From positions 5,038,501 to 5,102,500 of the forward strand of contig NZ_CP119421.1 in the NCBI RefSeq assembly GCF_030506305.1: a stretch of 64,000 nucleotides of DNA. The letters are read 5' to 3'. The position numbers and the translations under genes are program-made. This document shows, in pieces, positions 13,540-22,791 of the stretch. The stretch's first letter is position 1; each line of letters begins with the position of its first letter. This DNA is from Porifericola rhodea. GTDB taxonomy: Bacteria > Bacteroidota > Bacteroidia > Cytophagales > Cyclobacteriaceae. The notes under the pieces are model-generated. The model ran no database searches, was not told the DNA's origin, and saw only the letters and a program-made list of their open reading frames with translations.

Positions 13540-14882
13540 TATCAATGTATTTTTTTCGCCTCTCCTACTAATATTTAAATCTTCTCTGCTCATTCTACGC
13601 TTTCTGATTGCGATTATTTCTTAGCTATTTATACAAGGCAGGTTTGCTAACCCTCATCATTAGGCAAATCTCTTTTACTAATATGCTATCATCCCGATAC
13701 ATCTGTATGAGTAACTTTTGCTTATTTTATTCAATGCTTTCGGCCTACCTCTAATATTAGCTCTAGATTGTGCTGCATGATTGCCTCCCAGTATCAATTC
13801 AAGATCAGGTTACCCTCAAACTTTGCCAGGGTACCGAACATATGGAACACAAGCTTACCGTGGAAGAACTTATATCAATGGATTACTGAAGGCTTACCAA
13901 TACTATCCCTCTTTTTCCAGATATCCCGATCAGTTGATGCGGACTTTGAAGAAACAGCCAAGTCTATCCAATCACCAATATATCAATGAATCTCCTTCAC
14001 GAAGTCTCACTTTTACCTTATACCCTATCCCGGGGTTAAATTAGTTTTATGTATAAGTATGTAATTGCAAGTGTTTTAGGCTGTAAAATAGCTCAAACAA
14101 AATTATTTTTTAGTAAGCTTTAAAGATCACTTTAAGTCTTCTGTTAAACATTCTACAACCATTTTCACCAAAACGTTTAAGCTAATTAAGAATCAACAGG
14201 AAGATGTCCGAGGAAAATGTACAACAGACATTGGATAAGGCGCAGAGATGCCTTGCATCCTTTACCCCCCAGCACAGAAACAGGAGATAGAAAGCTCCTA
14301 TTTAACCTACATAATAGATTTATTTAGCTTTTGCTGAAAGTGCCAAAGTAGAAAGAAGGTTGACATTCGGATTATGTTGGTTTGAACCCCATGATATCGC
14401 TTCACCCATTCAGCTATACCTGAAGTAAGAGCTTCCTAATTGTCTACGATGCATTAAAACACTAAAAGACATGTCCTATATTTTTTACAGGATATAAATA
14501 TGACATTTATAGCTACTAAAAATAGCAACTAATAATTGATTTAGTTATATAACTAATTTGTAAAATTACAATATGTATTCCCCAAATAATTTTATACTTA
14601 CACTATTACTTTTTAAAACAATGTGCATTTGCCGAATTTTTGCTTTTGGAGTGATCATACTAAGTGATTGAAGCTTTTTGAAATAATCGGTGGTCTACTC
14701 TCCCATGCGGAGCATCCTAAGCGTAGATAGATAGCATTCCTTATCTATTGATCAGCTTTAACGCTACATCAGCGAGCCAACAAAGTCATAACCATCTGAA
14801 TTTCAACATTTTGCCACTTAAAAAAGCACGCAAACATAAAGTTTACATGTGTTTGGGATCTCTAACTATATAAAATTGATTA
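13540..14882. other. Gene-poor decayed region right of the integration site
   Basis: No intact gene is seen over about 1.3 kb. Short open stretches at 13,768-14,044 lack a credible start or family. A possible small gene start at 14,204 (MSEENVQQTLDKAQRCLASF) breaks at a run of six C residues and continues in another frame to about 14,340. A 5S-rRNA-like 3' fragment lies at 14,688-14,717 (minus). The stretch looks like an integration hot spot with leftover pieces. The end probably contains the promoter of the lipoprotein gene at 14,883. Confidence 0.4.
14661..14717 (-). other. 5S-rRNA-like 3' end fragment (pseudogene candidate)
   Basis: On the minus strand, CCGCATGGGAGAGTAG followed by ACCACCG resembles the conserved 3' part of bacterial 5S rRNA (GGGAGAGTAGG and the 3' helix strand). 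It is followed by TTATTTC and AAAAAGCTTCAATCAC, like the start of a 5S terminator. The upstream 90 bases do not contain the conserved CCGAAC/GAAGTTAAG core, so a functional 5S gene is excluded. Either a remnant of an rRNA operon end or coincidence. Confidence 0.3.
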
Positions 14883-17015
14883 ATGAAAAATTTTACAAAA
14901 TTATTCTACTTCCTTAGCCTATTTGTAGTAGTTATAGGCATAATTTCCTGTGAGGAAGATGGCCCATCAGCGGAAGCACTCAATTCAGATTGCGGTTCGG
15001 TGACAATACAAGCTACATCTGATGTCCAGACGATTGATAGATTACCTAAGGGGGTCGTAAAATTGTTTTCGGGAGGTTACAACAGATCTGTTGATAATGA
15101 CTATGGTATCTATGGAAAGACATATATATACCAAAGCAGAGACTCGATCTTTCGGCATGATATGATTGTCACATTTGACTACTATATTATTGCGAATGTA
15201 GACCAAGATACTGTTGATAGCGGTGAGGTTACGTTCAGAGTGAATAAGGGAGATCATTCTGAGGTCGTTATTCCTTTTTTCACCTACTCCATTAATGAAG
15301 AAAGAATAGGCTATTTGTATCACCATCATAAGATTGCAAACATTAAACTGGATTACCAAAGTGAATGTCCTGAATTAGCGAATGAGGAAAGTATAGATGA
15401 AGATGAAGTAGAGGAGGCACAAACTTCCGATGAGAAATATCCGCAACCGGTATTAGGTACGCTAAAAAGTAAAACCTCGAGTTCATTTATTGTTGCGGAA
15501 AATGGAGTAGTTCCAGGGAGCAAAACAGCATCATCATTTGGTTTATTTTACTCGGCTGGAGAGTCGGCGGTAAAAGTACCTTCTACTGGAAGTCTGGAAG
15601 GTTTTGAGCTTGAGGTATCAGGCCTTAAGTAAGCGACTAAATATATGGTACGTGCATACGCTGTACAGGATGACTCAACCTTTTACAGCAATAATTATTT
15701 GATTGTGGAAACGGATGCCAAGGAGATCGTAAAACCTACTGTATCTGTGGGTACTGAAATCAAATCTAAGACATCCAGTTCATTCTCGATTGCTGGTAAT
15801 AAAGTAGAAAATAGCATCCCTGAGCCAACGGAATTTGGGGTAGCGTATGCACTGTCAGATGACTCTACTAAGGTCGTTGAAAAAATTGCCTCTGCTGGCA
15901 GTGCTTCTGGCTTTGAGGTAGAGGTTCCTGGACTTGATGCAAATACAGAATACTTTGTCTGGGCCTATGCGGTGCAGGAAGGCGAAACTATTTACAGTGC
16001 TTCGTCTACCACTGTAACAACAGCAGGTGAAGAACCCACCGTTACTGTAGGAACTACCGTAAGTAATGTTACGTCTGGCTCATTCACTATTGCTGGAAAT
16101 ACGGTGGATGGTGGTTCTCCGGCCCCTACTGAGTTTGGTGTTGCCTATGCTATGACCGATGATTCGGCCAACAGCCAAAAAATACCCTCTAACGGCAGTG
16201 CTTCCGGCTATGAAGTATCAATTTCTGAGCTTGATGCAAATACGGAATATTTTGTCTGGGCCTATGCTGTGCAGGAAGGTGAGACTATTTACAGTGCTTC
16301 ATCCACCAGCGTAACGACCTCAGGTGAAGAACCTACCGTAACTGTTGGAACAACGGTGAGTGAGGTTACGTCTGGTTCGTTTACCATTGCCGGAAATATA
16401 GTAGATGGCGGTTCTCCTGCCCCCACGGAATTTGGTATTGCCTATGCTACGACCGATGATTCGGCCAACAGCCAGAAAATATCCTCTAACGGCAGTGCTT
16501 CCGGCTATGAAGTAAGCGTAACAGGGCTAGACCCAGAAACCACTTACTATGTATGGGCTTACGCCGTACAGGATGGAAATACTATTTACAGTTCATCCTC
16601 TAAGCAGATTGTTACTGAAGCGGAGGTTGCTACTCAGGGGACCGTCACGTTTAATAGTCAAGAATACACCATTGATGGTGGTAGCTGGAACGAGTTCATT
16701 TCTGGAGAGATATTATTTGATATGTATCAACAGGGAGATGGTTTCCAGGATTTTGGTATCGGTATTACCCTGATTTCTAACGACCCTGAAGGAATCGTTT
16801 CCGGAACATACACATTTAATGGTAGCGGGCTTAAATTTGATGATAGTTCCCAAGTTTCCACTACCAATAGCAGTCTCGTATCTACCTACTACGATGCTAC
16901 AGGAGGTACCATAATATTGACTATTGAGGCCAATGGTGACTATACTCTGGAAATGGATTTCACTACGACTAGTGGCTCTGTTACTGGAACTTACACCATA
17001 CCCAAAGTATATTAA
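14883..17015 (+). pseudogene. Repeat-built surface lipoprotein interrupted by one in-frame stop
   Basis: The frame begins at ATG 14,883 with a lipoprotein signal (hydrophobic run ending IISC, Cys23). An acidic linker follows, then four fibronectin-III-like repeats of about 96-100 residues (consensus SxSFTIAG, PTEFGVAY, GLDANTEYFVWAYAVQ), then a distinct C-terminal domain ending at 17,015. A TAA at 15,630-15,632 lies in repeat 1 within GLK-stop-ATKYMVRAYAVQ, where the other repeats have an ordinary residue; the frame on both sides is the same. One substitution from GAA, CAA or AAA explains it. A restart at ATG 15,645 would lack a signal peptide. Nonsense mutation or sequencing error. Confidence 0.8.
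15447..16625 (+). repeat. Four tandem Fn3-like repeats of about 290-300 bases
   Basis: Repeat units begin at about 15,447, 15,735, 16,035 and 16,332. The third and fourth are the most alike (PTVTVGTTVS, SGSFTIAGN, DGGSPAPTEFG, TDDSANSQKI), suggesting recent duplication or gene conversion; the first carries the stop codon. Confidence 0.85.
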
Positions 17016-17046
17016 ACAACATAAATTTATAGGTATGTAAACAAAG

Positions 17047-17082
17047 CAGCACCTCTCCAACTGAACTGGGAGGTGCTGTTCT
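17047..17082. terminator. Terminator-like hairpin between convergent genes
   Basis: CAGCACCTC (17,047-17,055) pairs with GAGGTGCTG (17,070-17,078), followed by TTCTATT. It follows the lipoprotein frame and precedes the end of the minus-strand oxidoreductase gene. Confidence 0.7.
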
Positions 17083-17163
17083 ATTATGGAAGTAAGGTAT
17101 TAAATTAGCTAATGAATTCAATTAAGACTAAACAAGCTATTCCACTACCTGTAACTTACTTTG

Positions 17164-18549
17164 TTATTCGGGGTCTTCTACACTGGCAAAAAGGTTGTTT
17201 AAAGTTTCTCCGTAGGTAGGATGAGCGAAAATTCCATCTCTTAACTGCTCGTAGGTAAGCCCACCCATCATCGCAATTTCCAGCATTGACATCATTTCAC
17301 CTCCAACTTCTGCCAGACAGCTAGCCCCTAAAATCGTTTTGTCCTCAGGGCTTACCAACACTTTAAGTATACCACTAGTTTCATTAGCTTCTATTGCTCG
17401 TGCTGCTTTTGACATGGGCATCTGAGCTATCTGGTACTCAATACCTTGCTCTTTTGCCATCTTCTCATTTAAACCTACCCTCCCGAGTTCGGGTTTGGTA
17501 AACATAGTATATGGCACTAGGCGATCACTAATTTTTCTTTTCTTCTCTCCAAACAGATAGTCGTTTACTATTCGGAAATCATCGTAAGAAATATGTGTAA
17601 ACTCAGGCCCTCCTTTGCAGTCACCCAGCGCAAATATACCTTCCACATTCGTTTCCAGATACTCATTGACTTCTATATAATCGTGTTTTGCTAGTGTAAT
17701 ACCACTTTGCTCAGCTTTCAGGTTTTTGGTATTCGGATTTGTTCCGATTGCAAGTAGTAAATGGGAGCCTTTAATAGTTTTATTGACCTGCCCTTCAAGA
17801 CTGCACACAATGTTAGCTCCAGATTTTTCAACCTTACTGAGCTCAGAATTGAGGTATACATCTACTCCTTCTTCTTCCAGAAATTCTTTAATATATGCTG
17901 CTATGTCCTGGTCTTCTTTAGGCGCCAGTTGTTTAGCATTTTGAATGATACTGACTTTACTACCCAGCCTACGATACATTTGTCCAAACTCTAGACCTAT
18001 ATATGACCCTCCTAAAATGATCAGATGCTCAGGCAGCTCTTTCAGATCCATCATGCTCTTAGAGGTAAGATAGTCTATTTTATTTAACCCCTGAATGTCT
18101 GGAATACGAGGACTCGTACCCACATTAATAAATATCTTCTCAGCGGTCAGTTCTTCTTCTCCCCCCTCGTTAAGCGTGACTTTTATTTGTTTTTTACTGA
18201 CAAAACTAGCTTCACCAAAAAAGTAGTCAATATTATCGCTTTCAAAAATGGTCTTTTCAACACCTTCTCTCCACTGTTTAACTATTTCATCTCTACGTTT
18301 GATTACCTGCTGAAAGTTTGTTTTGGGGGCAGTGGCTTCAATTCCTACCTCTGCTGCTGTACTTACTACATGGCTTACACTTGCAGAAGCTACCATCGTT
18401 TTGGTAGGAGTACAACCATAGTTAACACAGCTACCCCCTGGATGCTGTCGCTCTATTACTGCCGTTTTCCAGCCTTTACCTGACAAAGTGCTTGCCAAGG
18501 GGCTACCTGCCTGACCTACTCCTATTATTATTGCGTCATATGTTTTCAT
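17164..18549 (-). CDS. FAD-dependent pyridine nucleotide-disulfide oxidoreductase (MerA-like), 461 aa
   Basis: Carries the FAD dinucleotide fold at the N-terminus (IIIGVGQAGSPLA), the redox-active disulfide in GGSCVNYGCTPTK (about residues 39-51), the NAD fold in the middle (IILGGSYIGLEFGQM), the FAD-binding segment ALGDCKGG and a C-terminal dimerisation domain ending FAHPTYGETLNNLF. This is the class I disulfide reductase family of mercuric reductase and lipoamide dehydrogenase. The N-terminal metal-binding domain and the C-terminal Cys pair of true mercuric reductase are absent, so mercury reduction is not claimed. Cytoplasmic; stands alone between convergent and same-strand genes. Confidence 0.9.
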   Translation of the reverse strand: MKTYDAIIIGVGQAGSPLASTLSGKGWKTAVIERQHPGGSCVNYGCTPTKTMVASASVSHVVSTAAEVGIEATAPKTNFQQVIKRRDEIVKQWREGVEKTIFESDNIDYFFGEASFVSKKQIKVTLNEGGEEELTAEKIFINVGTSPRIPDIQGLNKIDYLTSKSMMDLKELPEHLIILGGSYIGLEFGQMYRRLGSKVSIIQNAKQLAPKEDQDIAAYIKEFLEEEGVDVYLNSELSKVEKSGANIVCSLEGQVNKTIKGSHLLLAIGTNPNTKNLKAEQSGITLAKHDYIEVNEYLETNVEGIFALGDCKGGPEFTHISYDDFRIVNDYLFGEKKRKISDRLVPYTMFTKPELGRVGLNEKMAKEQGIEYQIAQMPMSKAARAIEANETSGILKVLVSPEDKTILGASCLAEVGGEMMSMLEIAMMGGLTYEQLRDGIFAHPTYGETLNNLFASVEDPE

Positions 18550-18716
18550 AAGAAAAAATCGTACGTAAAAAAATCTATCCTACTTTCAAAAAAGATAAAG
18601 AGGGGCCAGTAACAAAGCTCCTCTTTAATTCAAAAATTGTTACTAAATCAATCTTATTCAGTAGTAAAATGTTTGCAGGCAGTAGTTTACTCAGGTTTAA
18701 TTAGTGAAAATAACGT

Positions 18717-19574
18717 TTACAAATTAAAAATTAGACTACCGCTTATCCGACTGGCCAGACCTACATTTCTGCCGGATACATACTGACCATAACCCACCGA
18801 TACCCCTACTAATGAAGAAATTGGATAGTATGCATTTGCTCCTAGCTGCGCATAGTTGACACGAGTCTCGTTAAAAGGTACTTCTCCAGGGGTAATATCC
18901 GGAGCATCACTGTCCGAATACTGACTCTCAGACCAGATATCTAAATAGAATTTAGCAGCGGCAAAACCTACCTTTGCTCCTAATACAGTAGCATTTGGCA
19001 CATCATTGCTGCGAAGTGAGTAGCCAGCCTGTAGGTTGGCAAATAATCCGCTCTTAGTTTGATACTGTATTAATACTTTGGGGTCCATACGCGTAGACTG
19101 GTTACCTATAGACAGAACGGCATCAGCTTCGTAGTCGCTAAGTGGAGTGGAAAGACCAAGAGCTCCTACAAAAGATAGCTTTCCCCCATCTGTTTCCAGA
19201 CTTAGGGGATTCCATTCCAGAAAAAGAGACACATCCTGAAGATTATCCACATCCTGGTCAAGTGTTTCATCATCACCATCTCCTTTAGCCTGTATATAGG
19301 GCAAATTGACTATAATATCAAGTTTGTCAGTAAGTCCGTAAGCTGCAAACAATGAAATACTTTGCGTACTAATCTCGCCTCCGTAAGGAGCGGGAGCATC
19401 ACGCTTTTCATCAGCAAAATAAAACTGATCATAGGATTCCCAAGAGTAAGACAAGGCAATGGTAGTATTACCCTGACCGAGCGTAAAACCATCTGTTAGG
19501 TTTTGGGCCTGTAAGCTTGAAGTAAAAAACCATAAAATGGTTAAACCTGAAATAACTTTGTAGAAGTAGGGCAT
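18717..19574 (-). CDS. Outer-membrane beta-barrel protein, 285 aa
   Basis: The frame opens at 19,676, but the ATG at 19,574 gives a clean signal peptide (MPYFYKVISGLTILWFFTSSLQAQ), so it is preferred. The mature protein is made of alternating amphipathic strands with typical barrel turns and ends in a short barrel-like strand (SGSLIFNL). It resembles the alpha-amylase-inhibitor-like or transporter family of Bacteroidota outer-membrane proteins often annotated only as transporter. Substrate unknown. It has a short AT-rich upstream region and no operon partner on this strand. Confidence 0.75.
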   Translation of the reverse strand: MPYFYKVISGLTILWFFTSSLQAQNLTDGFTLGQGNTTIALSYSWESYDQFYFADEKRDAPAPYGGEISTQSISLFAAYGLTDKLDIIVNLPYIQAKGDGDDETLDQDVDNLQDVSLFLEWNPLSLETDGGKLSFVGALGLSTPLSDYEADAVLSIGNQSTRMDPKVLIQYQTKSGLFANLQAGYSLRSNDVPNATVLGAKVGFAAAKFYLDIWSESQYSDSDAPDITPGEVPFNETRVNYAQLGANAYYPISSLVGVSVGYGQYVSGRNVGLASRISGSLIFNL

Positions 19575-19897
19575 CTCATAGAAAATTTTGTCAAAATAAT
19601 ATATGTTAAAAGAATTATTACTTATCGTTAAACAGACTAAAGTTCCTAATTTCATATCAGATAAAATGTCATTCAAAAGACAGATACTAAGCTTTTATAA
19701 AGGCTTATTCTTTAAGGTTTTGAGATATCATTTTTTGTAATTCTATGAGAATATCACATCGTAAGAAGTAAATACCATTAAGGAAATAATATCATAAATA
19801 CTCCTTTATATTTGCTTACTAAAGCCTTCAGTCCATACACAAACAGGACGCTACATACGGGCAAAGATTGTTTATTATCTGCTATACATCGTCAGTT

Positions 19898-21082
19898 TTG
19901 AAAACACGAAAAATTGTCAAATGCATATTCAGCCTAGTATTAGTCTACTCAAGCCTTAGCATCTGCTTTTTAGCTCAGGTTGCAGGACAATCCTTAATGG
20001 TAGATCAGGCATATGCATTGTTTAAAGAAGGGAAGCTGGAAAAAAGTCGTGAAGCTATAGATATGGCTGCTGAACACCCCAGCACCGTACAAGATCCTAA
20101 AACATGGTACCTGAAAAGCTTCATTTACAAAGAACTTTCCGGTACATCTAAGTCAGATGATATTAAAAAGACAAGTATAGCCTCAGCACTTAAATGCATA
20201 AGCATAGATACCGCTGGTCGCTATACTAAAGATTGCCGTGCTATCCTCAAGTTTGTCTATACCTCATATTTGAACGATGCTGTCAACGCTTTGAACCAGC
20301 AAGAATTTTCCACTGTAATGTCTACGCTTAAGCCTATACTGGAAAGCGAAGACGAGGCAGCGAACCCACTAAGGCCTCAAGCTCTGTTTTACACAGGGTA
20401 TGCTCTACTGCAGAGCAGTAAACAGCAAGAAGCCAGAGATTTCTTTTTTCGGGCATTGCAACTAGGTTTTCATGATCCTCTGATCTACGAAACTGAGGCG
20501 ATGTATAGAATGAATAACTCTGAGTGGGATAGTACAAGATATTATTTAGACCAGGGACTTCAACAGTTTCCTCAGGATGCTAACCTGCTAGTGAGTAAAC
20601 TCAATTTTCTGATGATGGGTGAACAGTATGAAGCTGCGGAAGAGACGGTAAAGCAGTACCTGGATCTTTACCCAGAAAATACTGAAGGGCTTCTTCTGGC
20701 AGGTACGATCTATGAAAAGCTGCTACCCCTATCTGAGGATTCAAACCTGTATTACGAAAAGCAAATTCAGGTCTACGAAAAAATTCTAAATAAAAACCCC
20801 GACCATTTACAAGCTAATTACAATCTGGGCATCGTGTATTATAACCGAGCCGTAAAAACAATCAACCAGGCCGCTCAAAACTATGACATGGATATACTGG
20901 CGTTCAATAGCCTTTTAAATGAGTGTAGTCAGCTATTCATGAAGGCCCTCCCCTATGTAGAAAAAGTAAGTAAACTTGATGACACTCATGTTAATGCGCT
21001 CAAAGCACTGGAAGGTATTTACTATAATATCAATGATTATGAGCAGTACAATTTAGTTAAAGTAAAACTTGAAAAATTGTAG
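19898..21082 (+). CDS. Exported tetratricopeptide-repeat protein, 394 aa
   Basis: No ATG precedes the signal sequence. TTG at 19,898 gives a typical n-region (KTRKIVK) and hydrophobic core ending in VAGQ, while TTG at 19,868 is an alternative. The mature part is built of helical TPR-type pairs, clearest at about 160-280 (NPLRPQALFYTGYALLQSSKQ, NLLVSKLNFLMMGEQYEAAEE). Likely periplasmic scaffold. It is 13 bases upstream of the YfiR-like gene, so the two are probably co-transcribed and may work together. Confidence 0.75.
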   Translation: MKTRKIVKCIFSLVLVYSSLSICFLAQVAGQSLMVDQAYALFKEGKLEKSREAIDMAAEHPSTVQDPKTWYLKSFIYKELSGTSKSDDIKKTSIASALKCISIDTAGRYTKDCRAILKFVYTSYLNDAVNALNQQEFSTVMSTLKPILESEDEAANPLRPQALFYTGYALLQSSKQQEARDFFFRALQLGFHDPLIYETEAMYRMNNSEWDSTRYYLDQGLQQFPQDANLLVSKLNFLMMGEQYEAAEETVKQYLDLYPENTEGLLLAGTIYEKLLPLSEDSNLYYEKQIQVYEKILNKNPDHLQANYNLGIVYYNRAVKTINQAAQNYDMDILAFNSLLNECSQLFMKALPYVEKVSKLDDTHVNALKALEGIYYNINDYEQYNLVKVKLEKL

Positions 21083-21095
21083 ACACAGTATCCAC

Positions 21096-21626
21096 ATGAA
21101 AACAAAACTTCTAATAATTAGTGCTTTGATGGTTTTCGTAGGGTTCTGTGCTGATGCTCAAACCCCAGAGAACTATAAAGAAACTCAGGACAAGATCCAC
21201 ACGATATATCTGTATAACTTTTCGCGATACTTCGTCTGGCCAAAAGCCAAGTACGAAGAGTTTGTGATTGGAGTTATGGGCGAACATAGTGTTTCTGATG
21301 AGCTGAAAAAAATGGCAGAGGCTAAAACCGTTGGTGGCAAGCCTATTAAGGTTAAAACTTACAGAAACCCTAAAGATATAGACACCTCCTGCCACATCGT
21401 GTTCATTCCTTATGAAAACAGTTACTGGCTCAGTGAAGTACTTTCTCATACCAGAAACAACCCGGTATTAGTGGTAAGTAGCAAGCCGGGTATGGGCAAG
21501 TTTGGTAGTCTGCTCAATTTTATTGCTTATCAGGGAAAAATAACCTTTGAAATTAACGAAGAAGCCATTCAGAACCGTAACCTACAATTTGCTCAACAGG
21601 TGAAAGCTATTGGAAAGGTGTTATAA
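21096..21626 (+). CDS. YfiR-like periplasmic protein (DUF4154), 176 aa
   Basis: Has a signal peptide (MKTKLLIISALMVFVGFCADAQ) and the family's hallmarks: KIHTIYLYNFSRYFVWP near the start, a central IGVMG strand, HIVFIP, and the closing FEINEEAIQNRNLQF segment. In Pseudomonas, YfiR is a periplasmic inhibitor of a diguanylate cyclase; Bacteroidota members are usually annotated only by family. A start upstream at TTG 21,069 would overlap the TPR gene and disrupt the signal peptide. It is followed by a strong terminator. Confidence 0.85.
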   Translation: MKTKLLIISALMVFVGFCADAQTPENYKETQDKIHTIYLYNFSRYFVWPKAKYEEFVIGVMGEHSVSDELKKMAEAKTVGGKPIKVKTYRNPKDIDTSCHIVFIPYENSYWLSEVLSHTRNNPVLVVSSKPGMGKFGSLLNFIAYQGKITFEINEEAIQNRNLQFAQQVKAIGKVL

Positions 21627-21649
21627 ACCACTCATCATATCCATTGAAA

Positions 21650-21690
21650 AGAGGCCGTTTGAATGAAATCCAAACGGCCTCTCGTATTAT
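21650..21690. terminator. Strong terminator hairpin
   Basis: AGAGGCCGTTTG (21,650-21,661) pairs perfectly with CAAACGGCCTCT (21,671-21,682) around a 9-base loop. It lies between the end of the YfiR-like gene (plus) and the end of the PI-PLC gene (minus), so it is probably bidirectional. Confidence 0.85.
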
Positions 21691-21741
21691 ATACGATCTA
21701 TTAAAACTTCTTTATACGTATCATAAATGATATAACAACTA

Positions 21742-22716
21742 CTAGAAATTAGTATCAATGATTGGTTCGGTAAGGGTGTTATCTGCAAAGTCCATGATGA
21801 CTACCCCATACCTTCCGCTAGGCTGCGAATTGAAGTAGTTACGAACTCTTGGGTTGATGTTATCAGACACTGCATCTATGTCGGGGATACCGAACCAACC
21901 GGGCTTATAGCCACTGGTATAATTTAAAAACAATCTGCTTTGGCTAGCGGAAGTGCTAGCTTCAACCAACAAATTTTCAATAGCATTCCATTTCGAATTA
22001 TTATCCGGTACCTGGTACTGATCTTGAACCTTGAGCTGTGCCTGCGCATTGTTTATTTCAAATGTTGTATTGTCAGACCAGGCAGTAGCAGCAATACCCT
22101 TAGGTAGCAAAGAAGCTGAGAACCTTCTCAATAATACTATTTTACCTCTTACCTGCCCCAAGTCAGGTATACCAGCCCCCAAATACCATTTGGAAGGGTT
22201 TTGTTGTACGTAGCTGTCAAAAGTCTGCTCAAAAGAGCGTGTATTGTTAGTTGGATCATACTCTTCCTTTACTGACATAACGATGGTCTCATCTGGATTG
22301 GACTGTAAAAAGCTAAAGCAGTCATTAAGCACATCATTAAAATTAATGTTTTGATATACCACACCATGATGTATGGCAAAAGCATCGTCAATGTGTCTGC
22401 ACCTGATATCCAGATAGCGTACCCCTGCTTGTAGCTGCTGTAGAATACTTAGATCCTGACATTTTGCAGTCCCGGAAAGCAAGGGATGATCGTAACGAGC
22501 GCCGCTATCATGTGTACCCGGTATTGATAACGCAGACAAGCTGGTAGCATCGCTGAGTACGCTCATCCAGTTTTGGTTGGTGTAAGTATCAGTTTGTATA
22601 TTCTGATCAGCCAAAGGCATATTCCCAGTCTTCATGAGTTGGAGGTTTTCCTGCTCACAAGAGGCAAAAGCAAAGAGCACAAACAGGCTAAAAAAAGATT
22701 TTAGTAGGTTTTTCAT
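21742..22716 (-). CDS. PI-PLC X-domain lipoprotein, 324 aa
   Basis: Lipoprotein signal with lipobox FASC (Cys20). The catalytic core of bacterial phosphatidylinositol-specific phospholipase C is clear: SIPGTHDSGARY with the first catalytic His, RYLDIRCRH, IHHGVVYQ with the second His, and MSVKEEYD. Such enzymes cleave phosphoinositides or GPI-type anchors without calcium. The gene is last in the direction of the SusC/SusD unit but separated from susD by a perfect terminator, so expression may depend on read-through or a weak local promoter. Substrate is unproven; the neighbouring uptake genes suggest nutrient acquisition. Confidence 0.88.
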   Translation of the reverse strand: MKNLLKSFFSLFVLFAFASCEQENLQLMKTGNMPLADQNIQTDTYTNQNWMSVLSDATSLSALSIPGTHDSGARYDHPLLSGTAKCQDLSILQQLQAGVRYLDIRCRHIDDAFAIHHGVVYQNINFNDVLNDCFSFLQSNPDETIVMSVKEEYDPTNNTRSFEQTFDSYVQQNPSKWYLGAGIPDLGQVRGKIVLLRRFSASLLPKGIAATAWSDNTTFEINNAQAQLKVQDQYQVPDNNSKWNAIENLLVEASTSASQSRLFLNYTSGYKPGWFGIPDIDAVSDNINPRVRNYFNSQPSGRYGVVIMDFADNTLTEPIIDTNF

Positions 22717-22749
22717 GATTGTAAGTATTGGTTTGAAAAATGATTGAGT

Positions 22750-22781
22750 AAAAAAAACCGCATCAGAATATTCTGATGCGG
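22750..22781 (-). terminator. Perfect palindromic terminator after susD
   Basis: CCGCATCAGAAT followed directly by ATTCTGATGCGG (22,758-22,781) is a 24-base perfect palindrome. On the minus strand it is followed by a run of eight T residues (A run at 22,750-22,757), so it terminates the susC-susD transcript. Confidence 0.88.
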
Positions 22782-22791
22782 TGTAAATTAT

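Noticed and set aside
13768-14044. Two overlapping open frames of 73 and 87 codons
   Set aside because: No family resemblance, no signal or structure, and placed in a decayed region; chance frames are likely.
14370-14435. Minus-strand sequence with a D-arm-like and a T-arm-like piece (GGGGTTCAAACC), possible tRNA remnant
   Set aside because: No anticodon arm and no matching acceptor strands; cannot be folded into a tRNA.
17164-18549. Mercuric reductase
   Set aside because: The active-site disulfide matches, but the C-terminal Cys pair and the N-terminal metal domain needed for mercury handling are absent.
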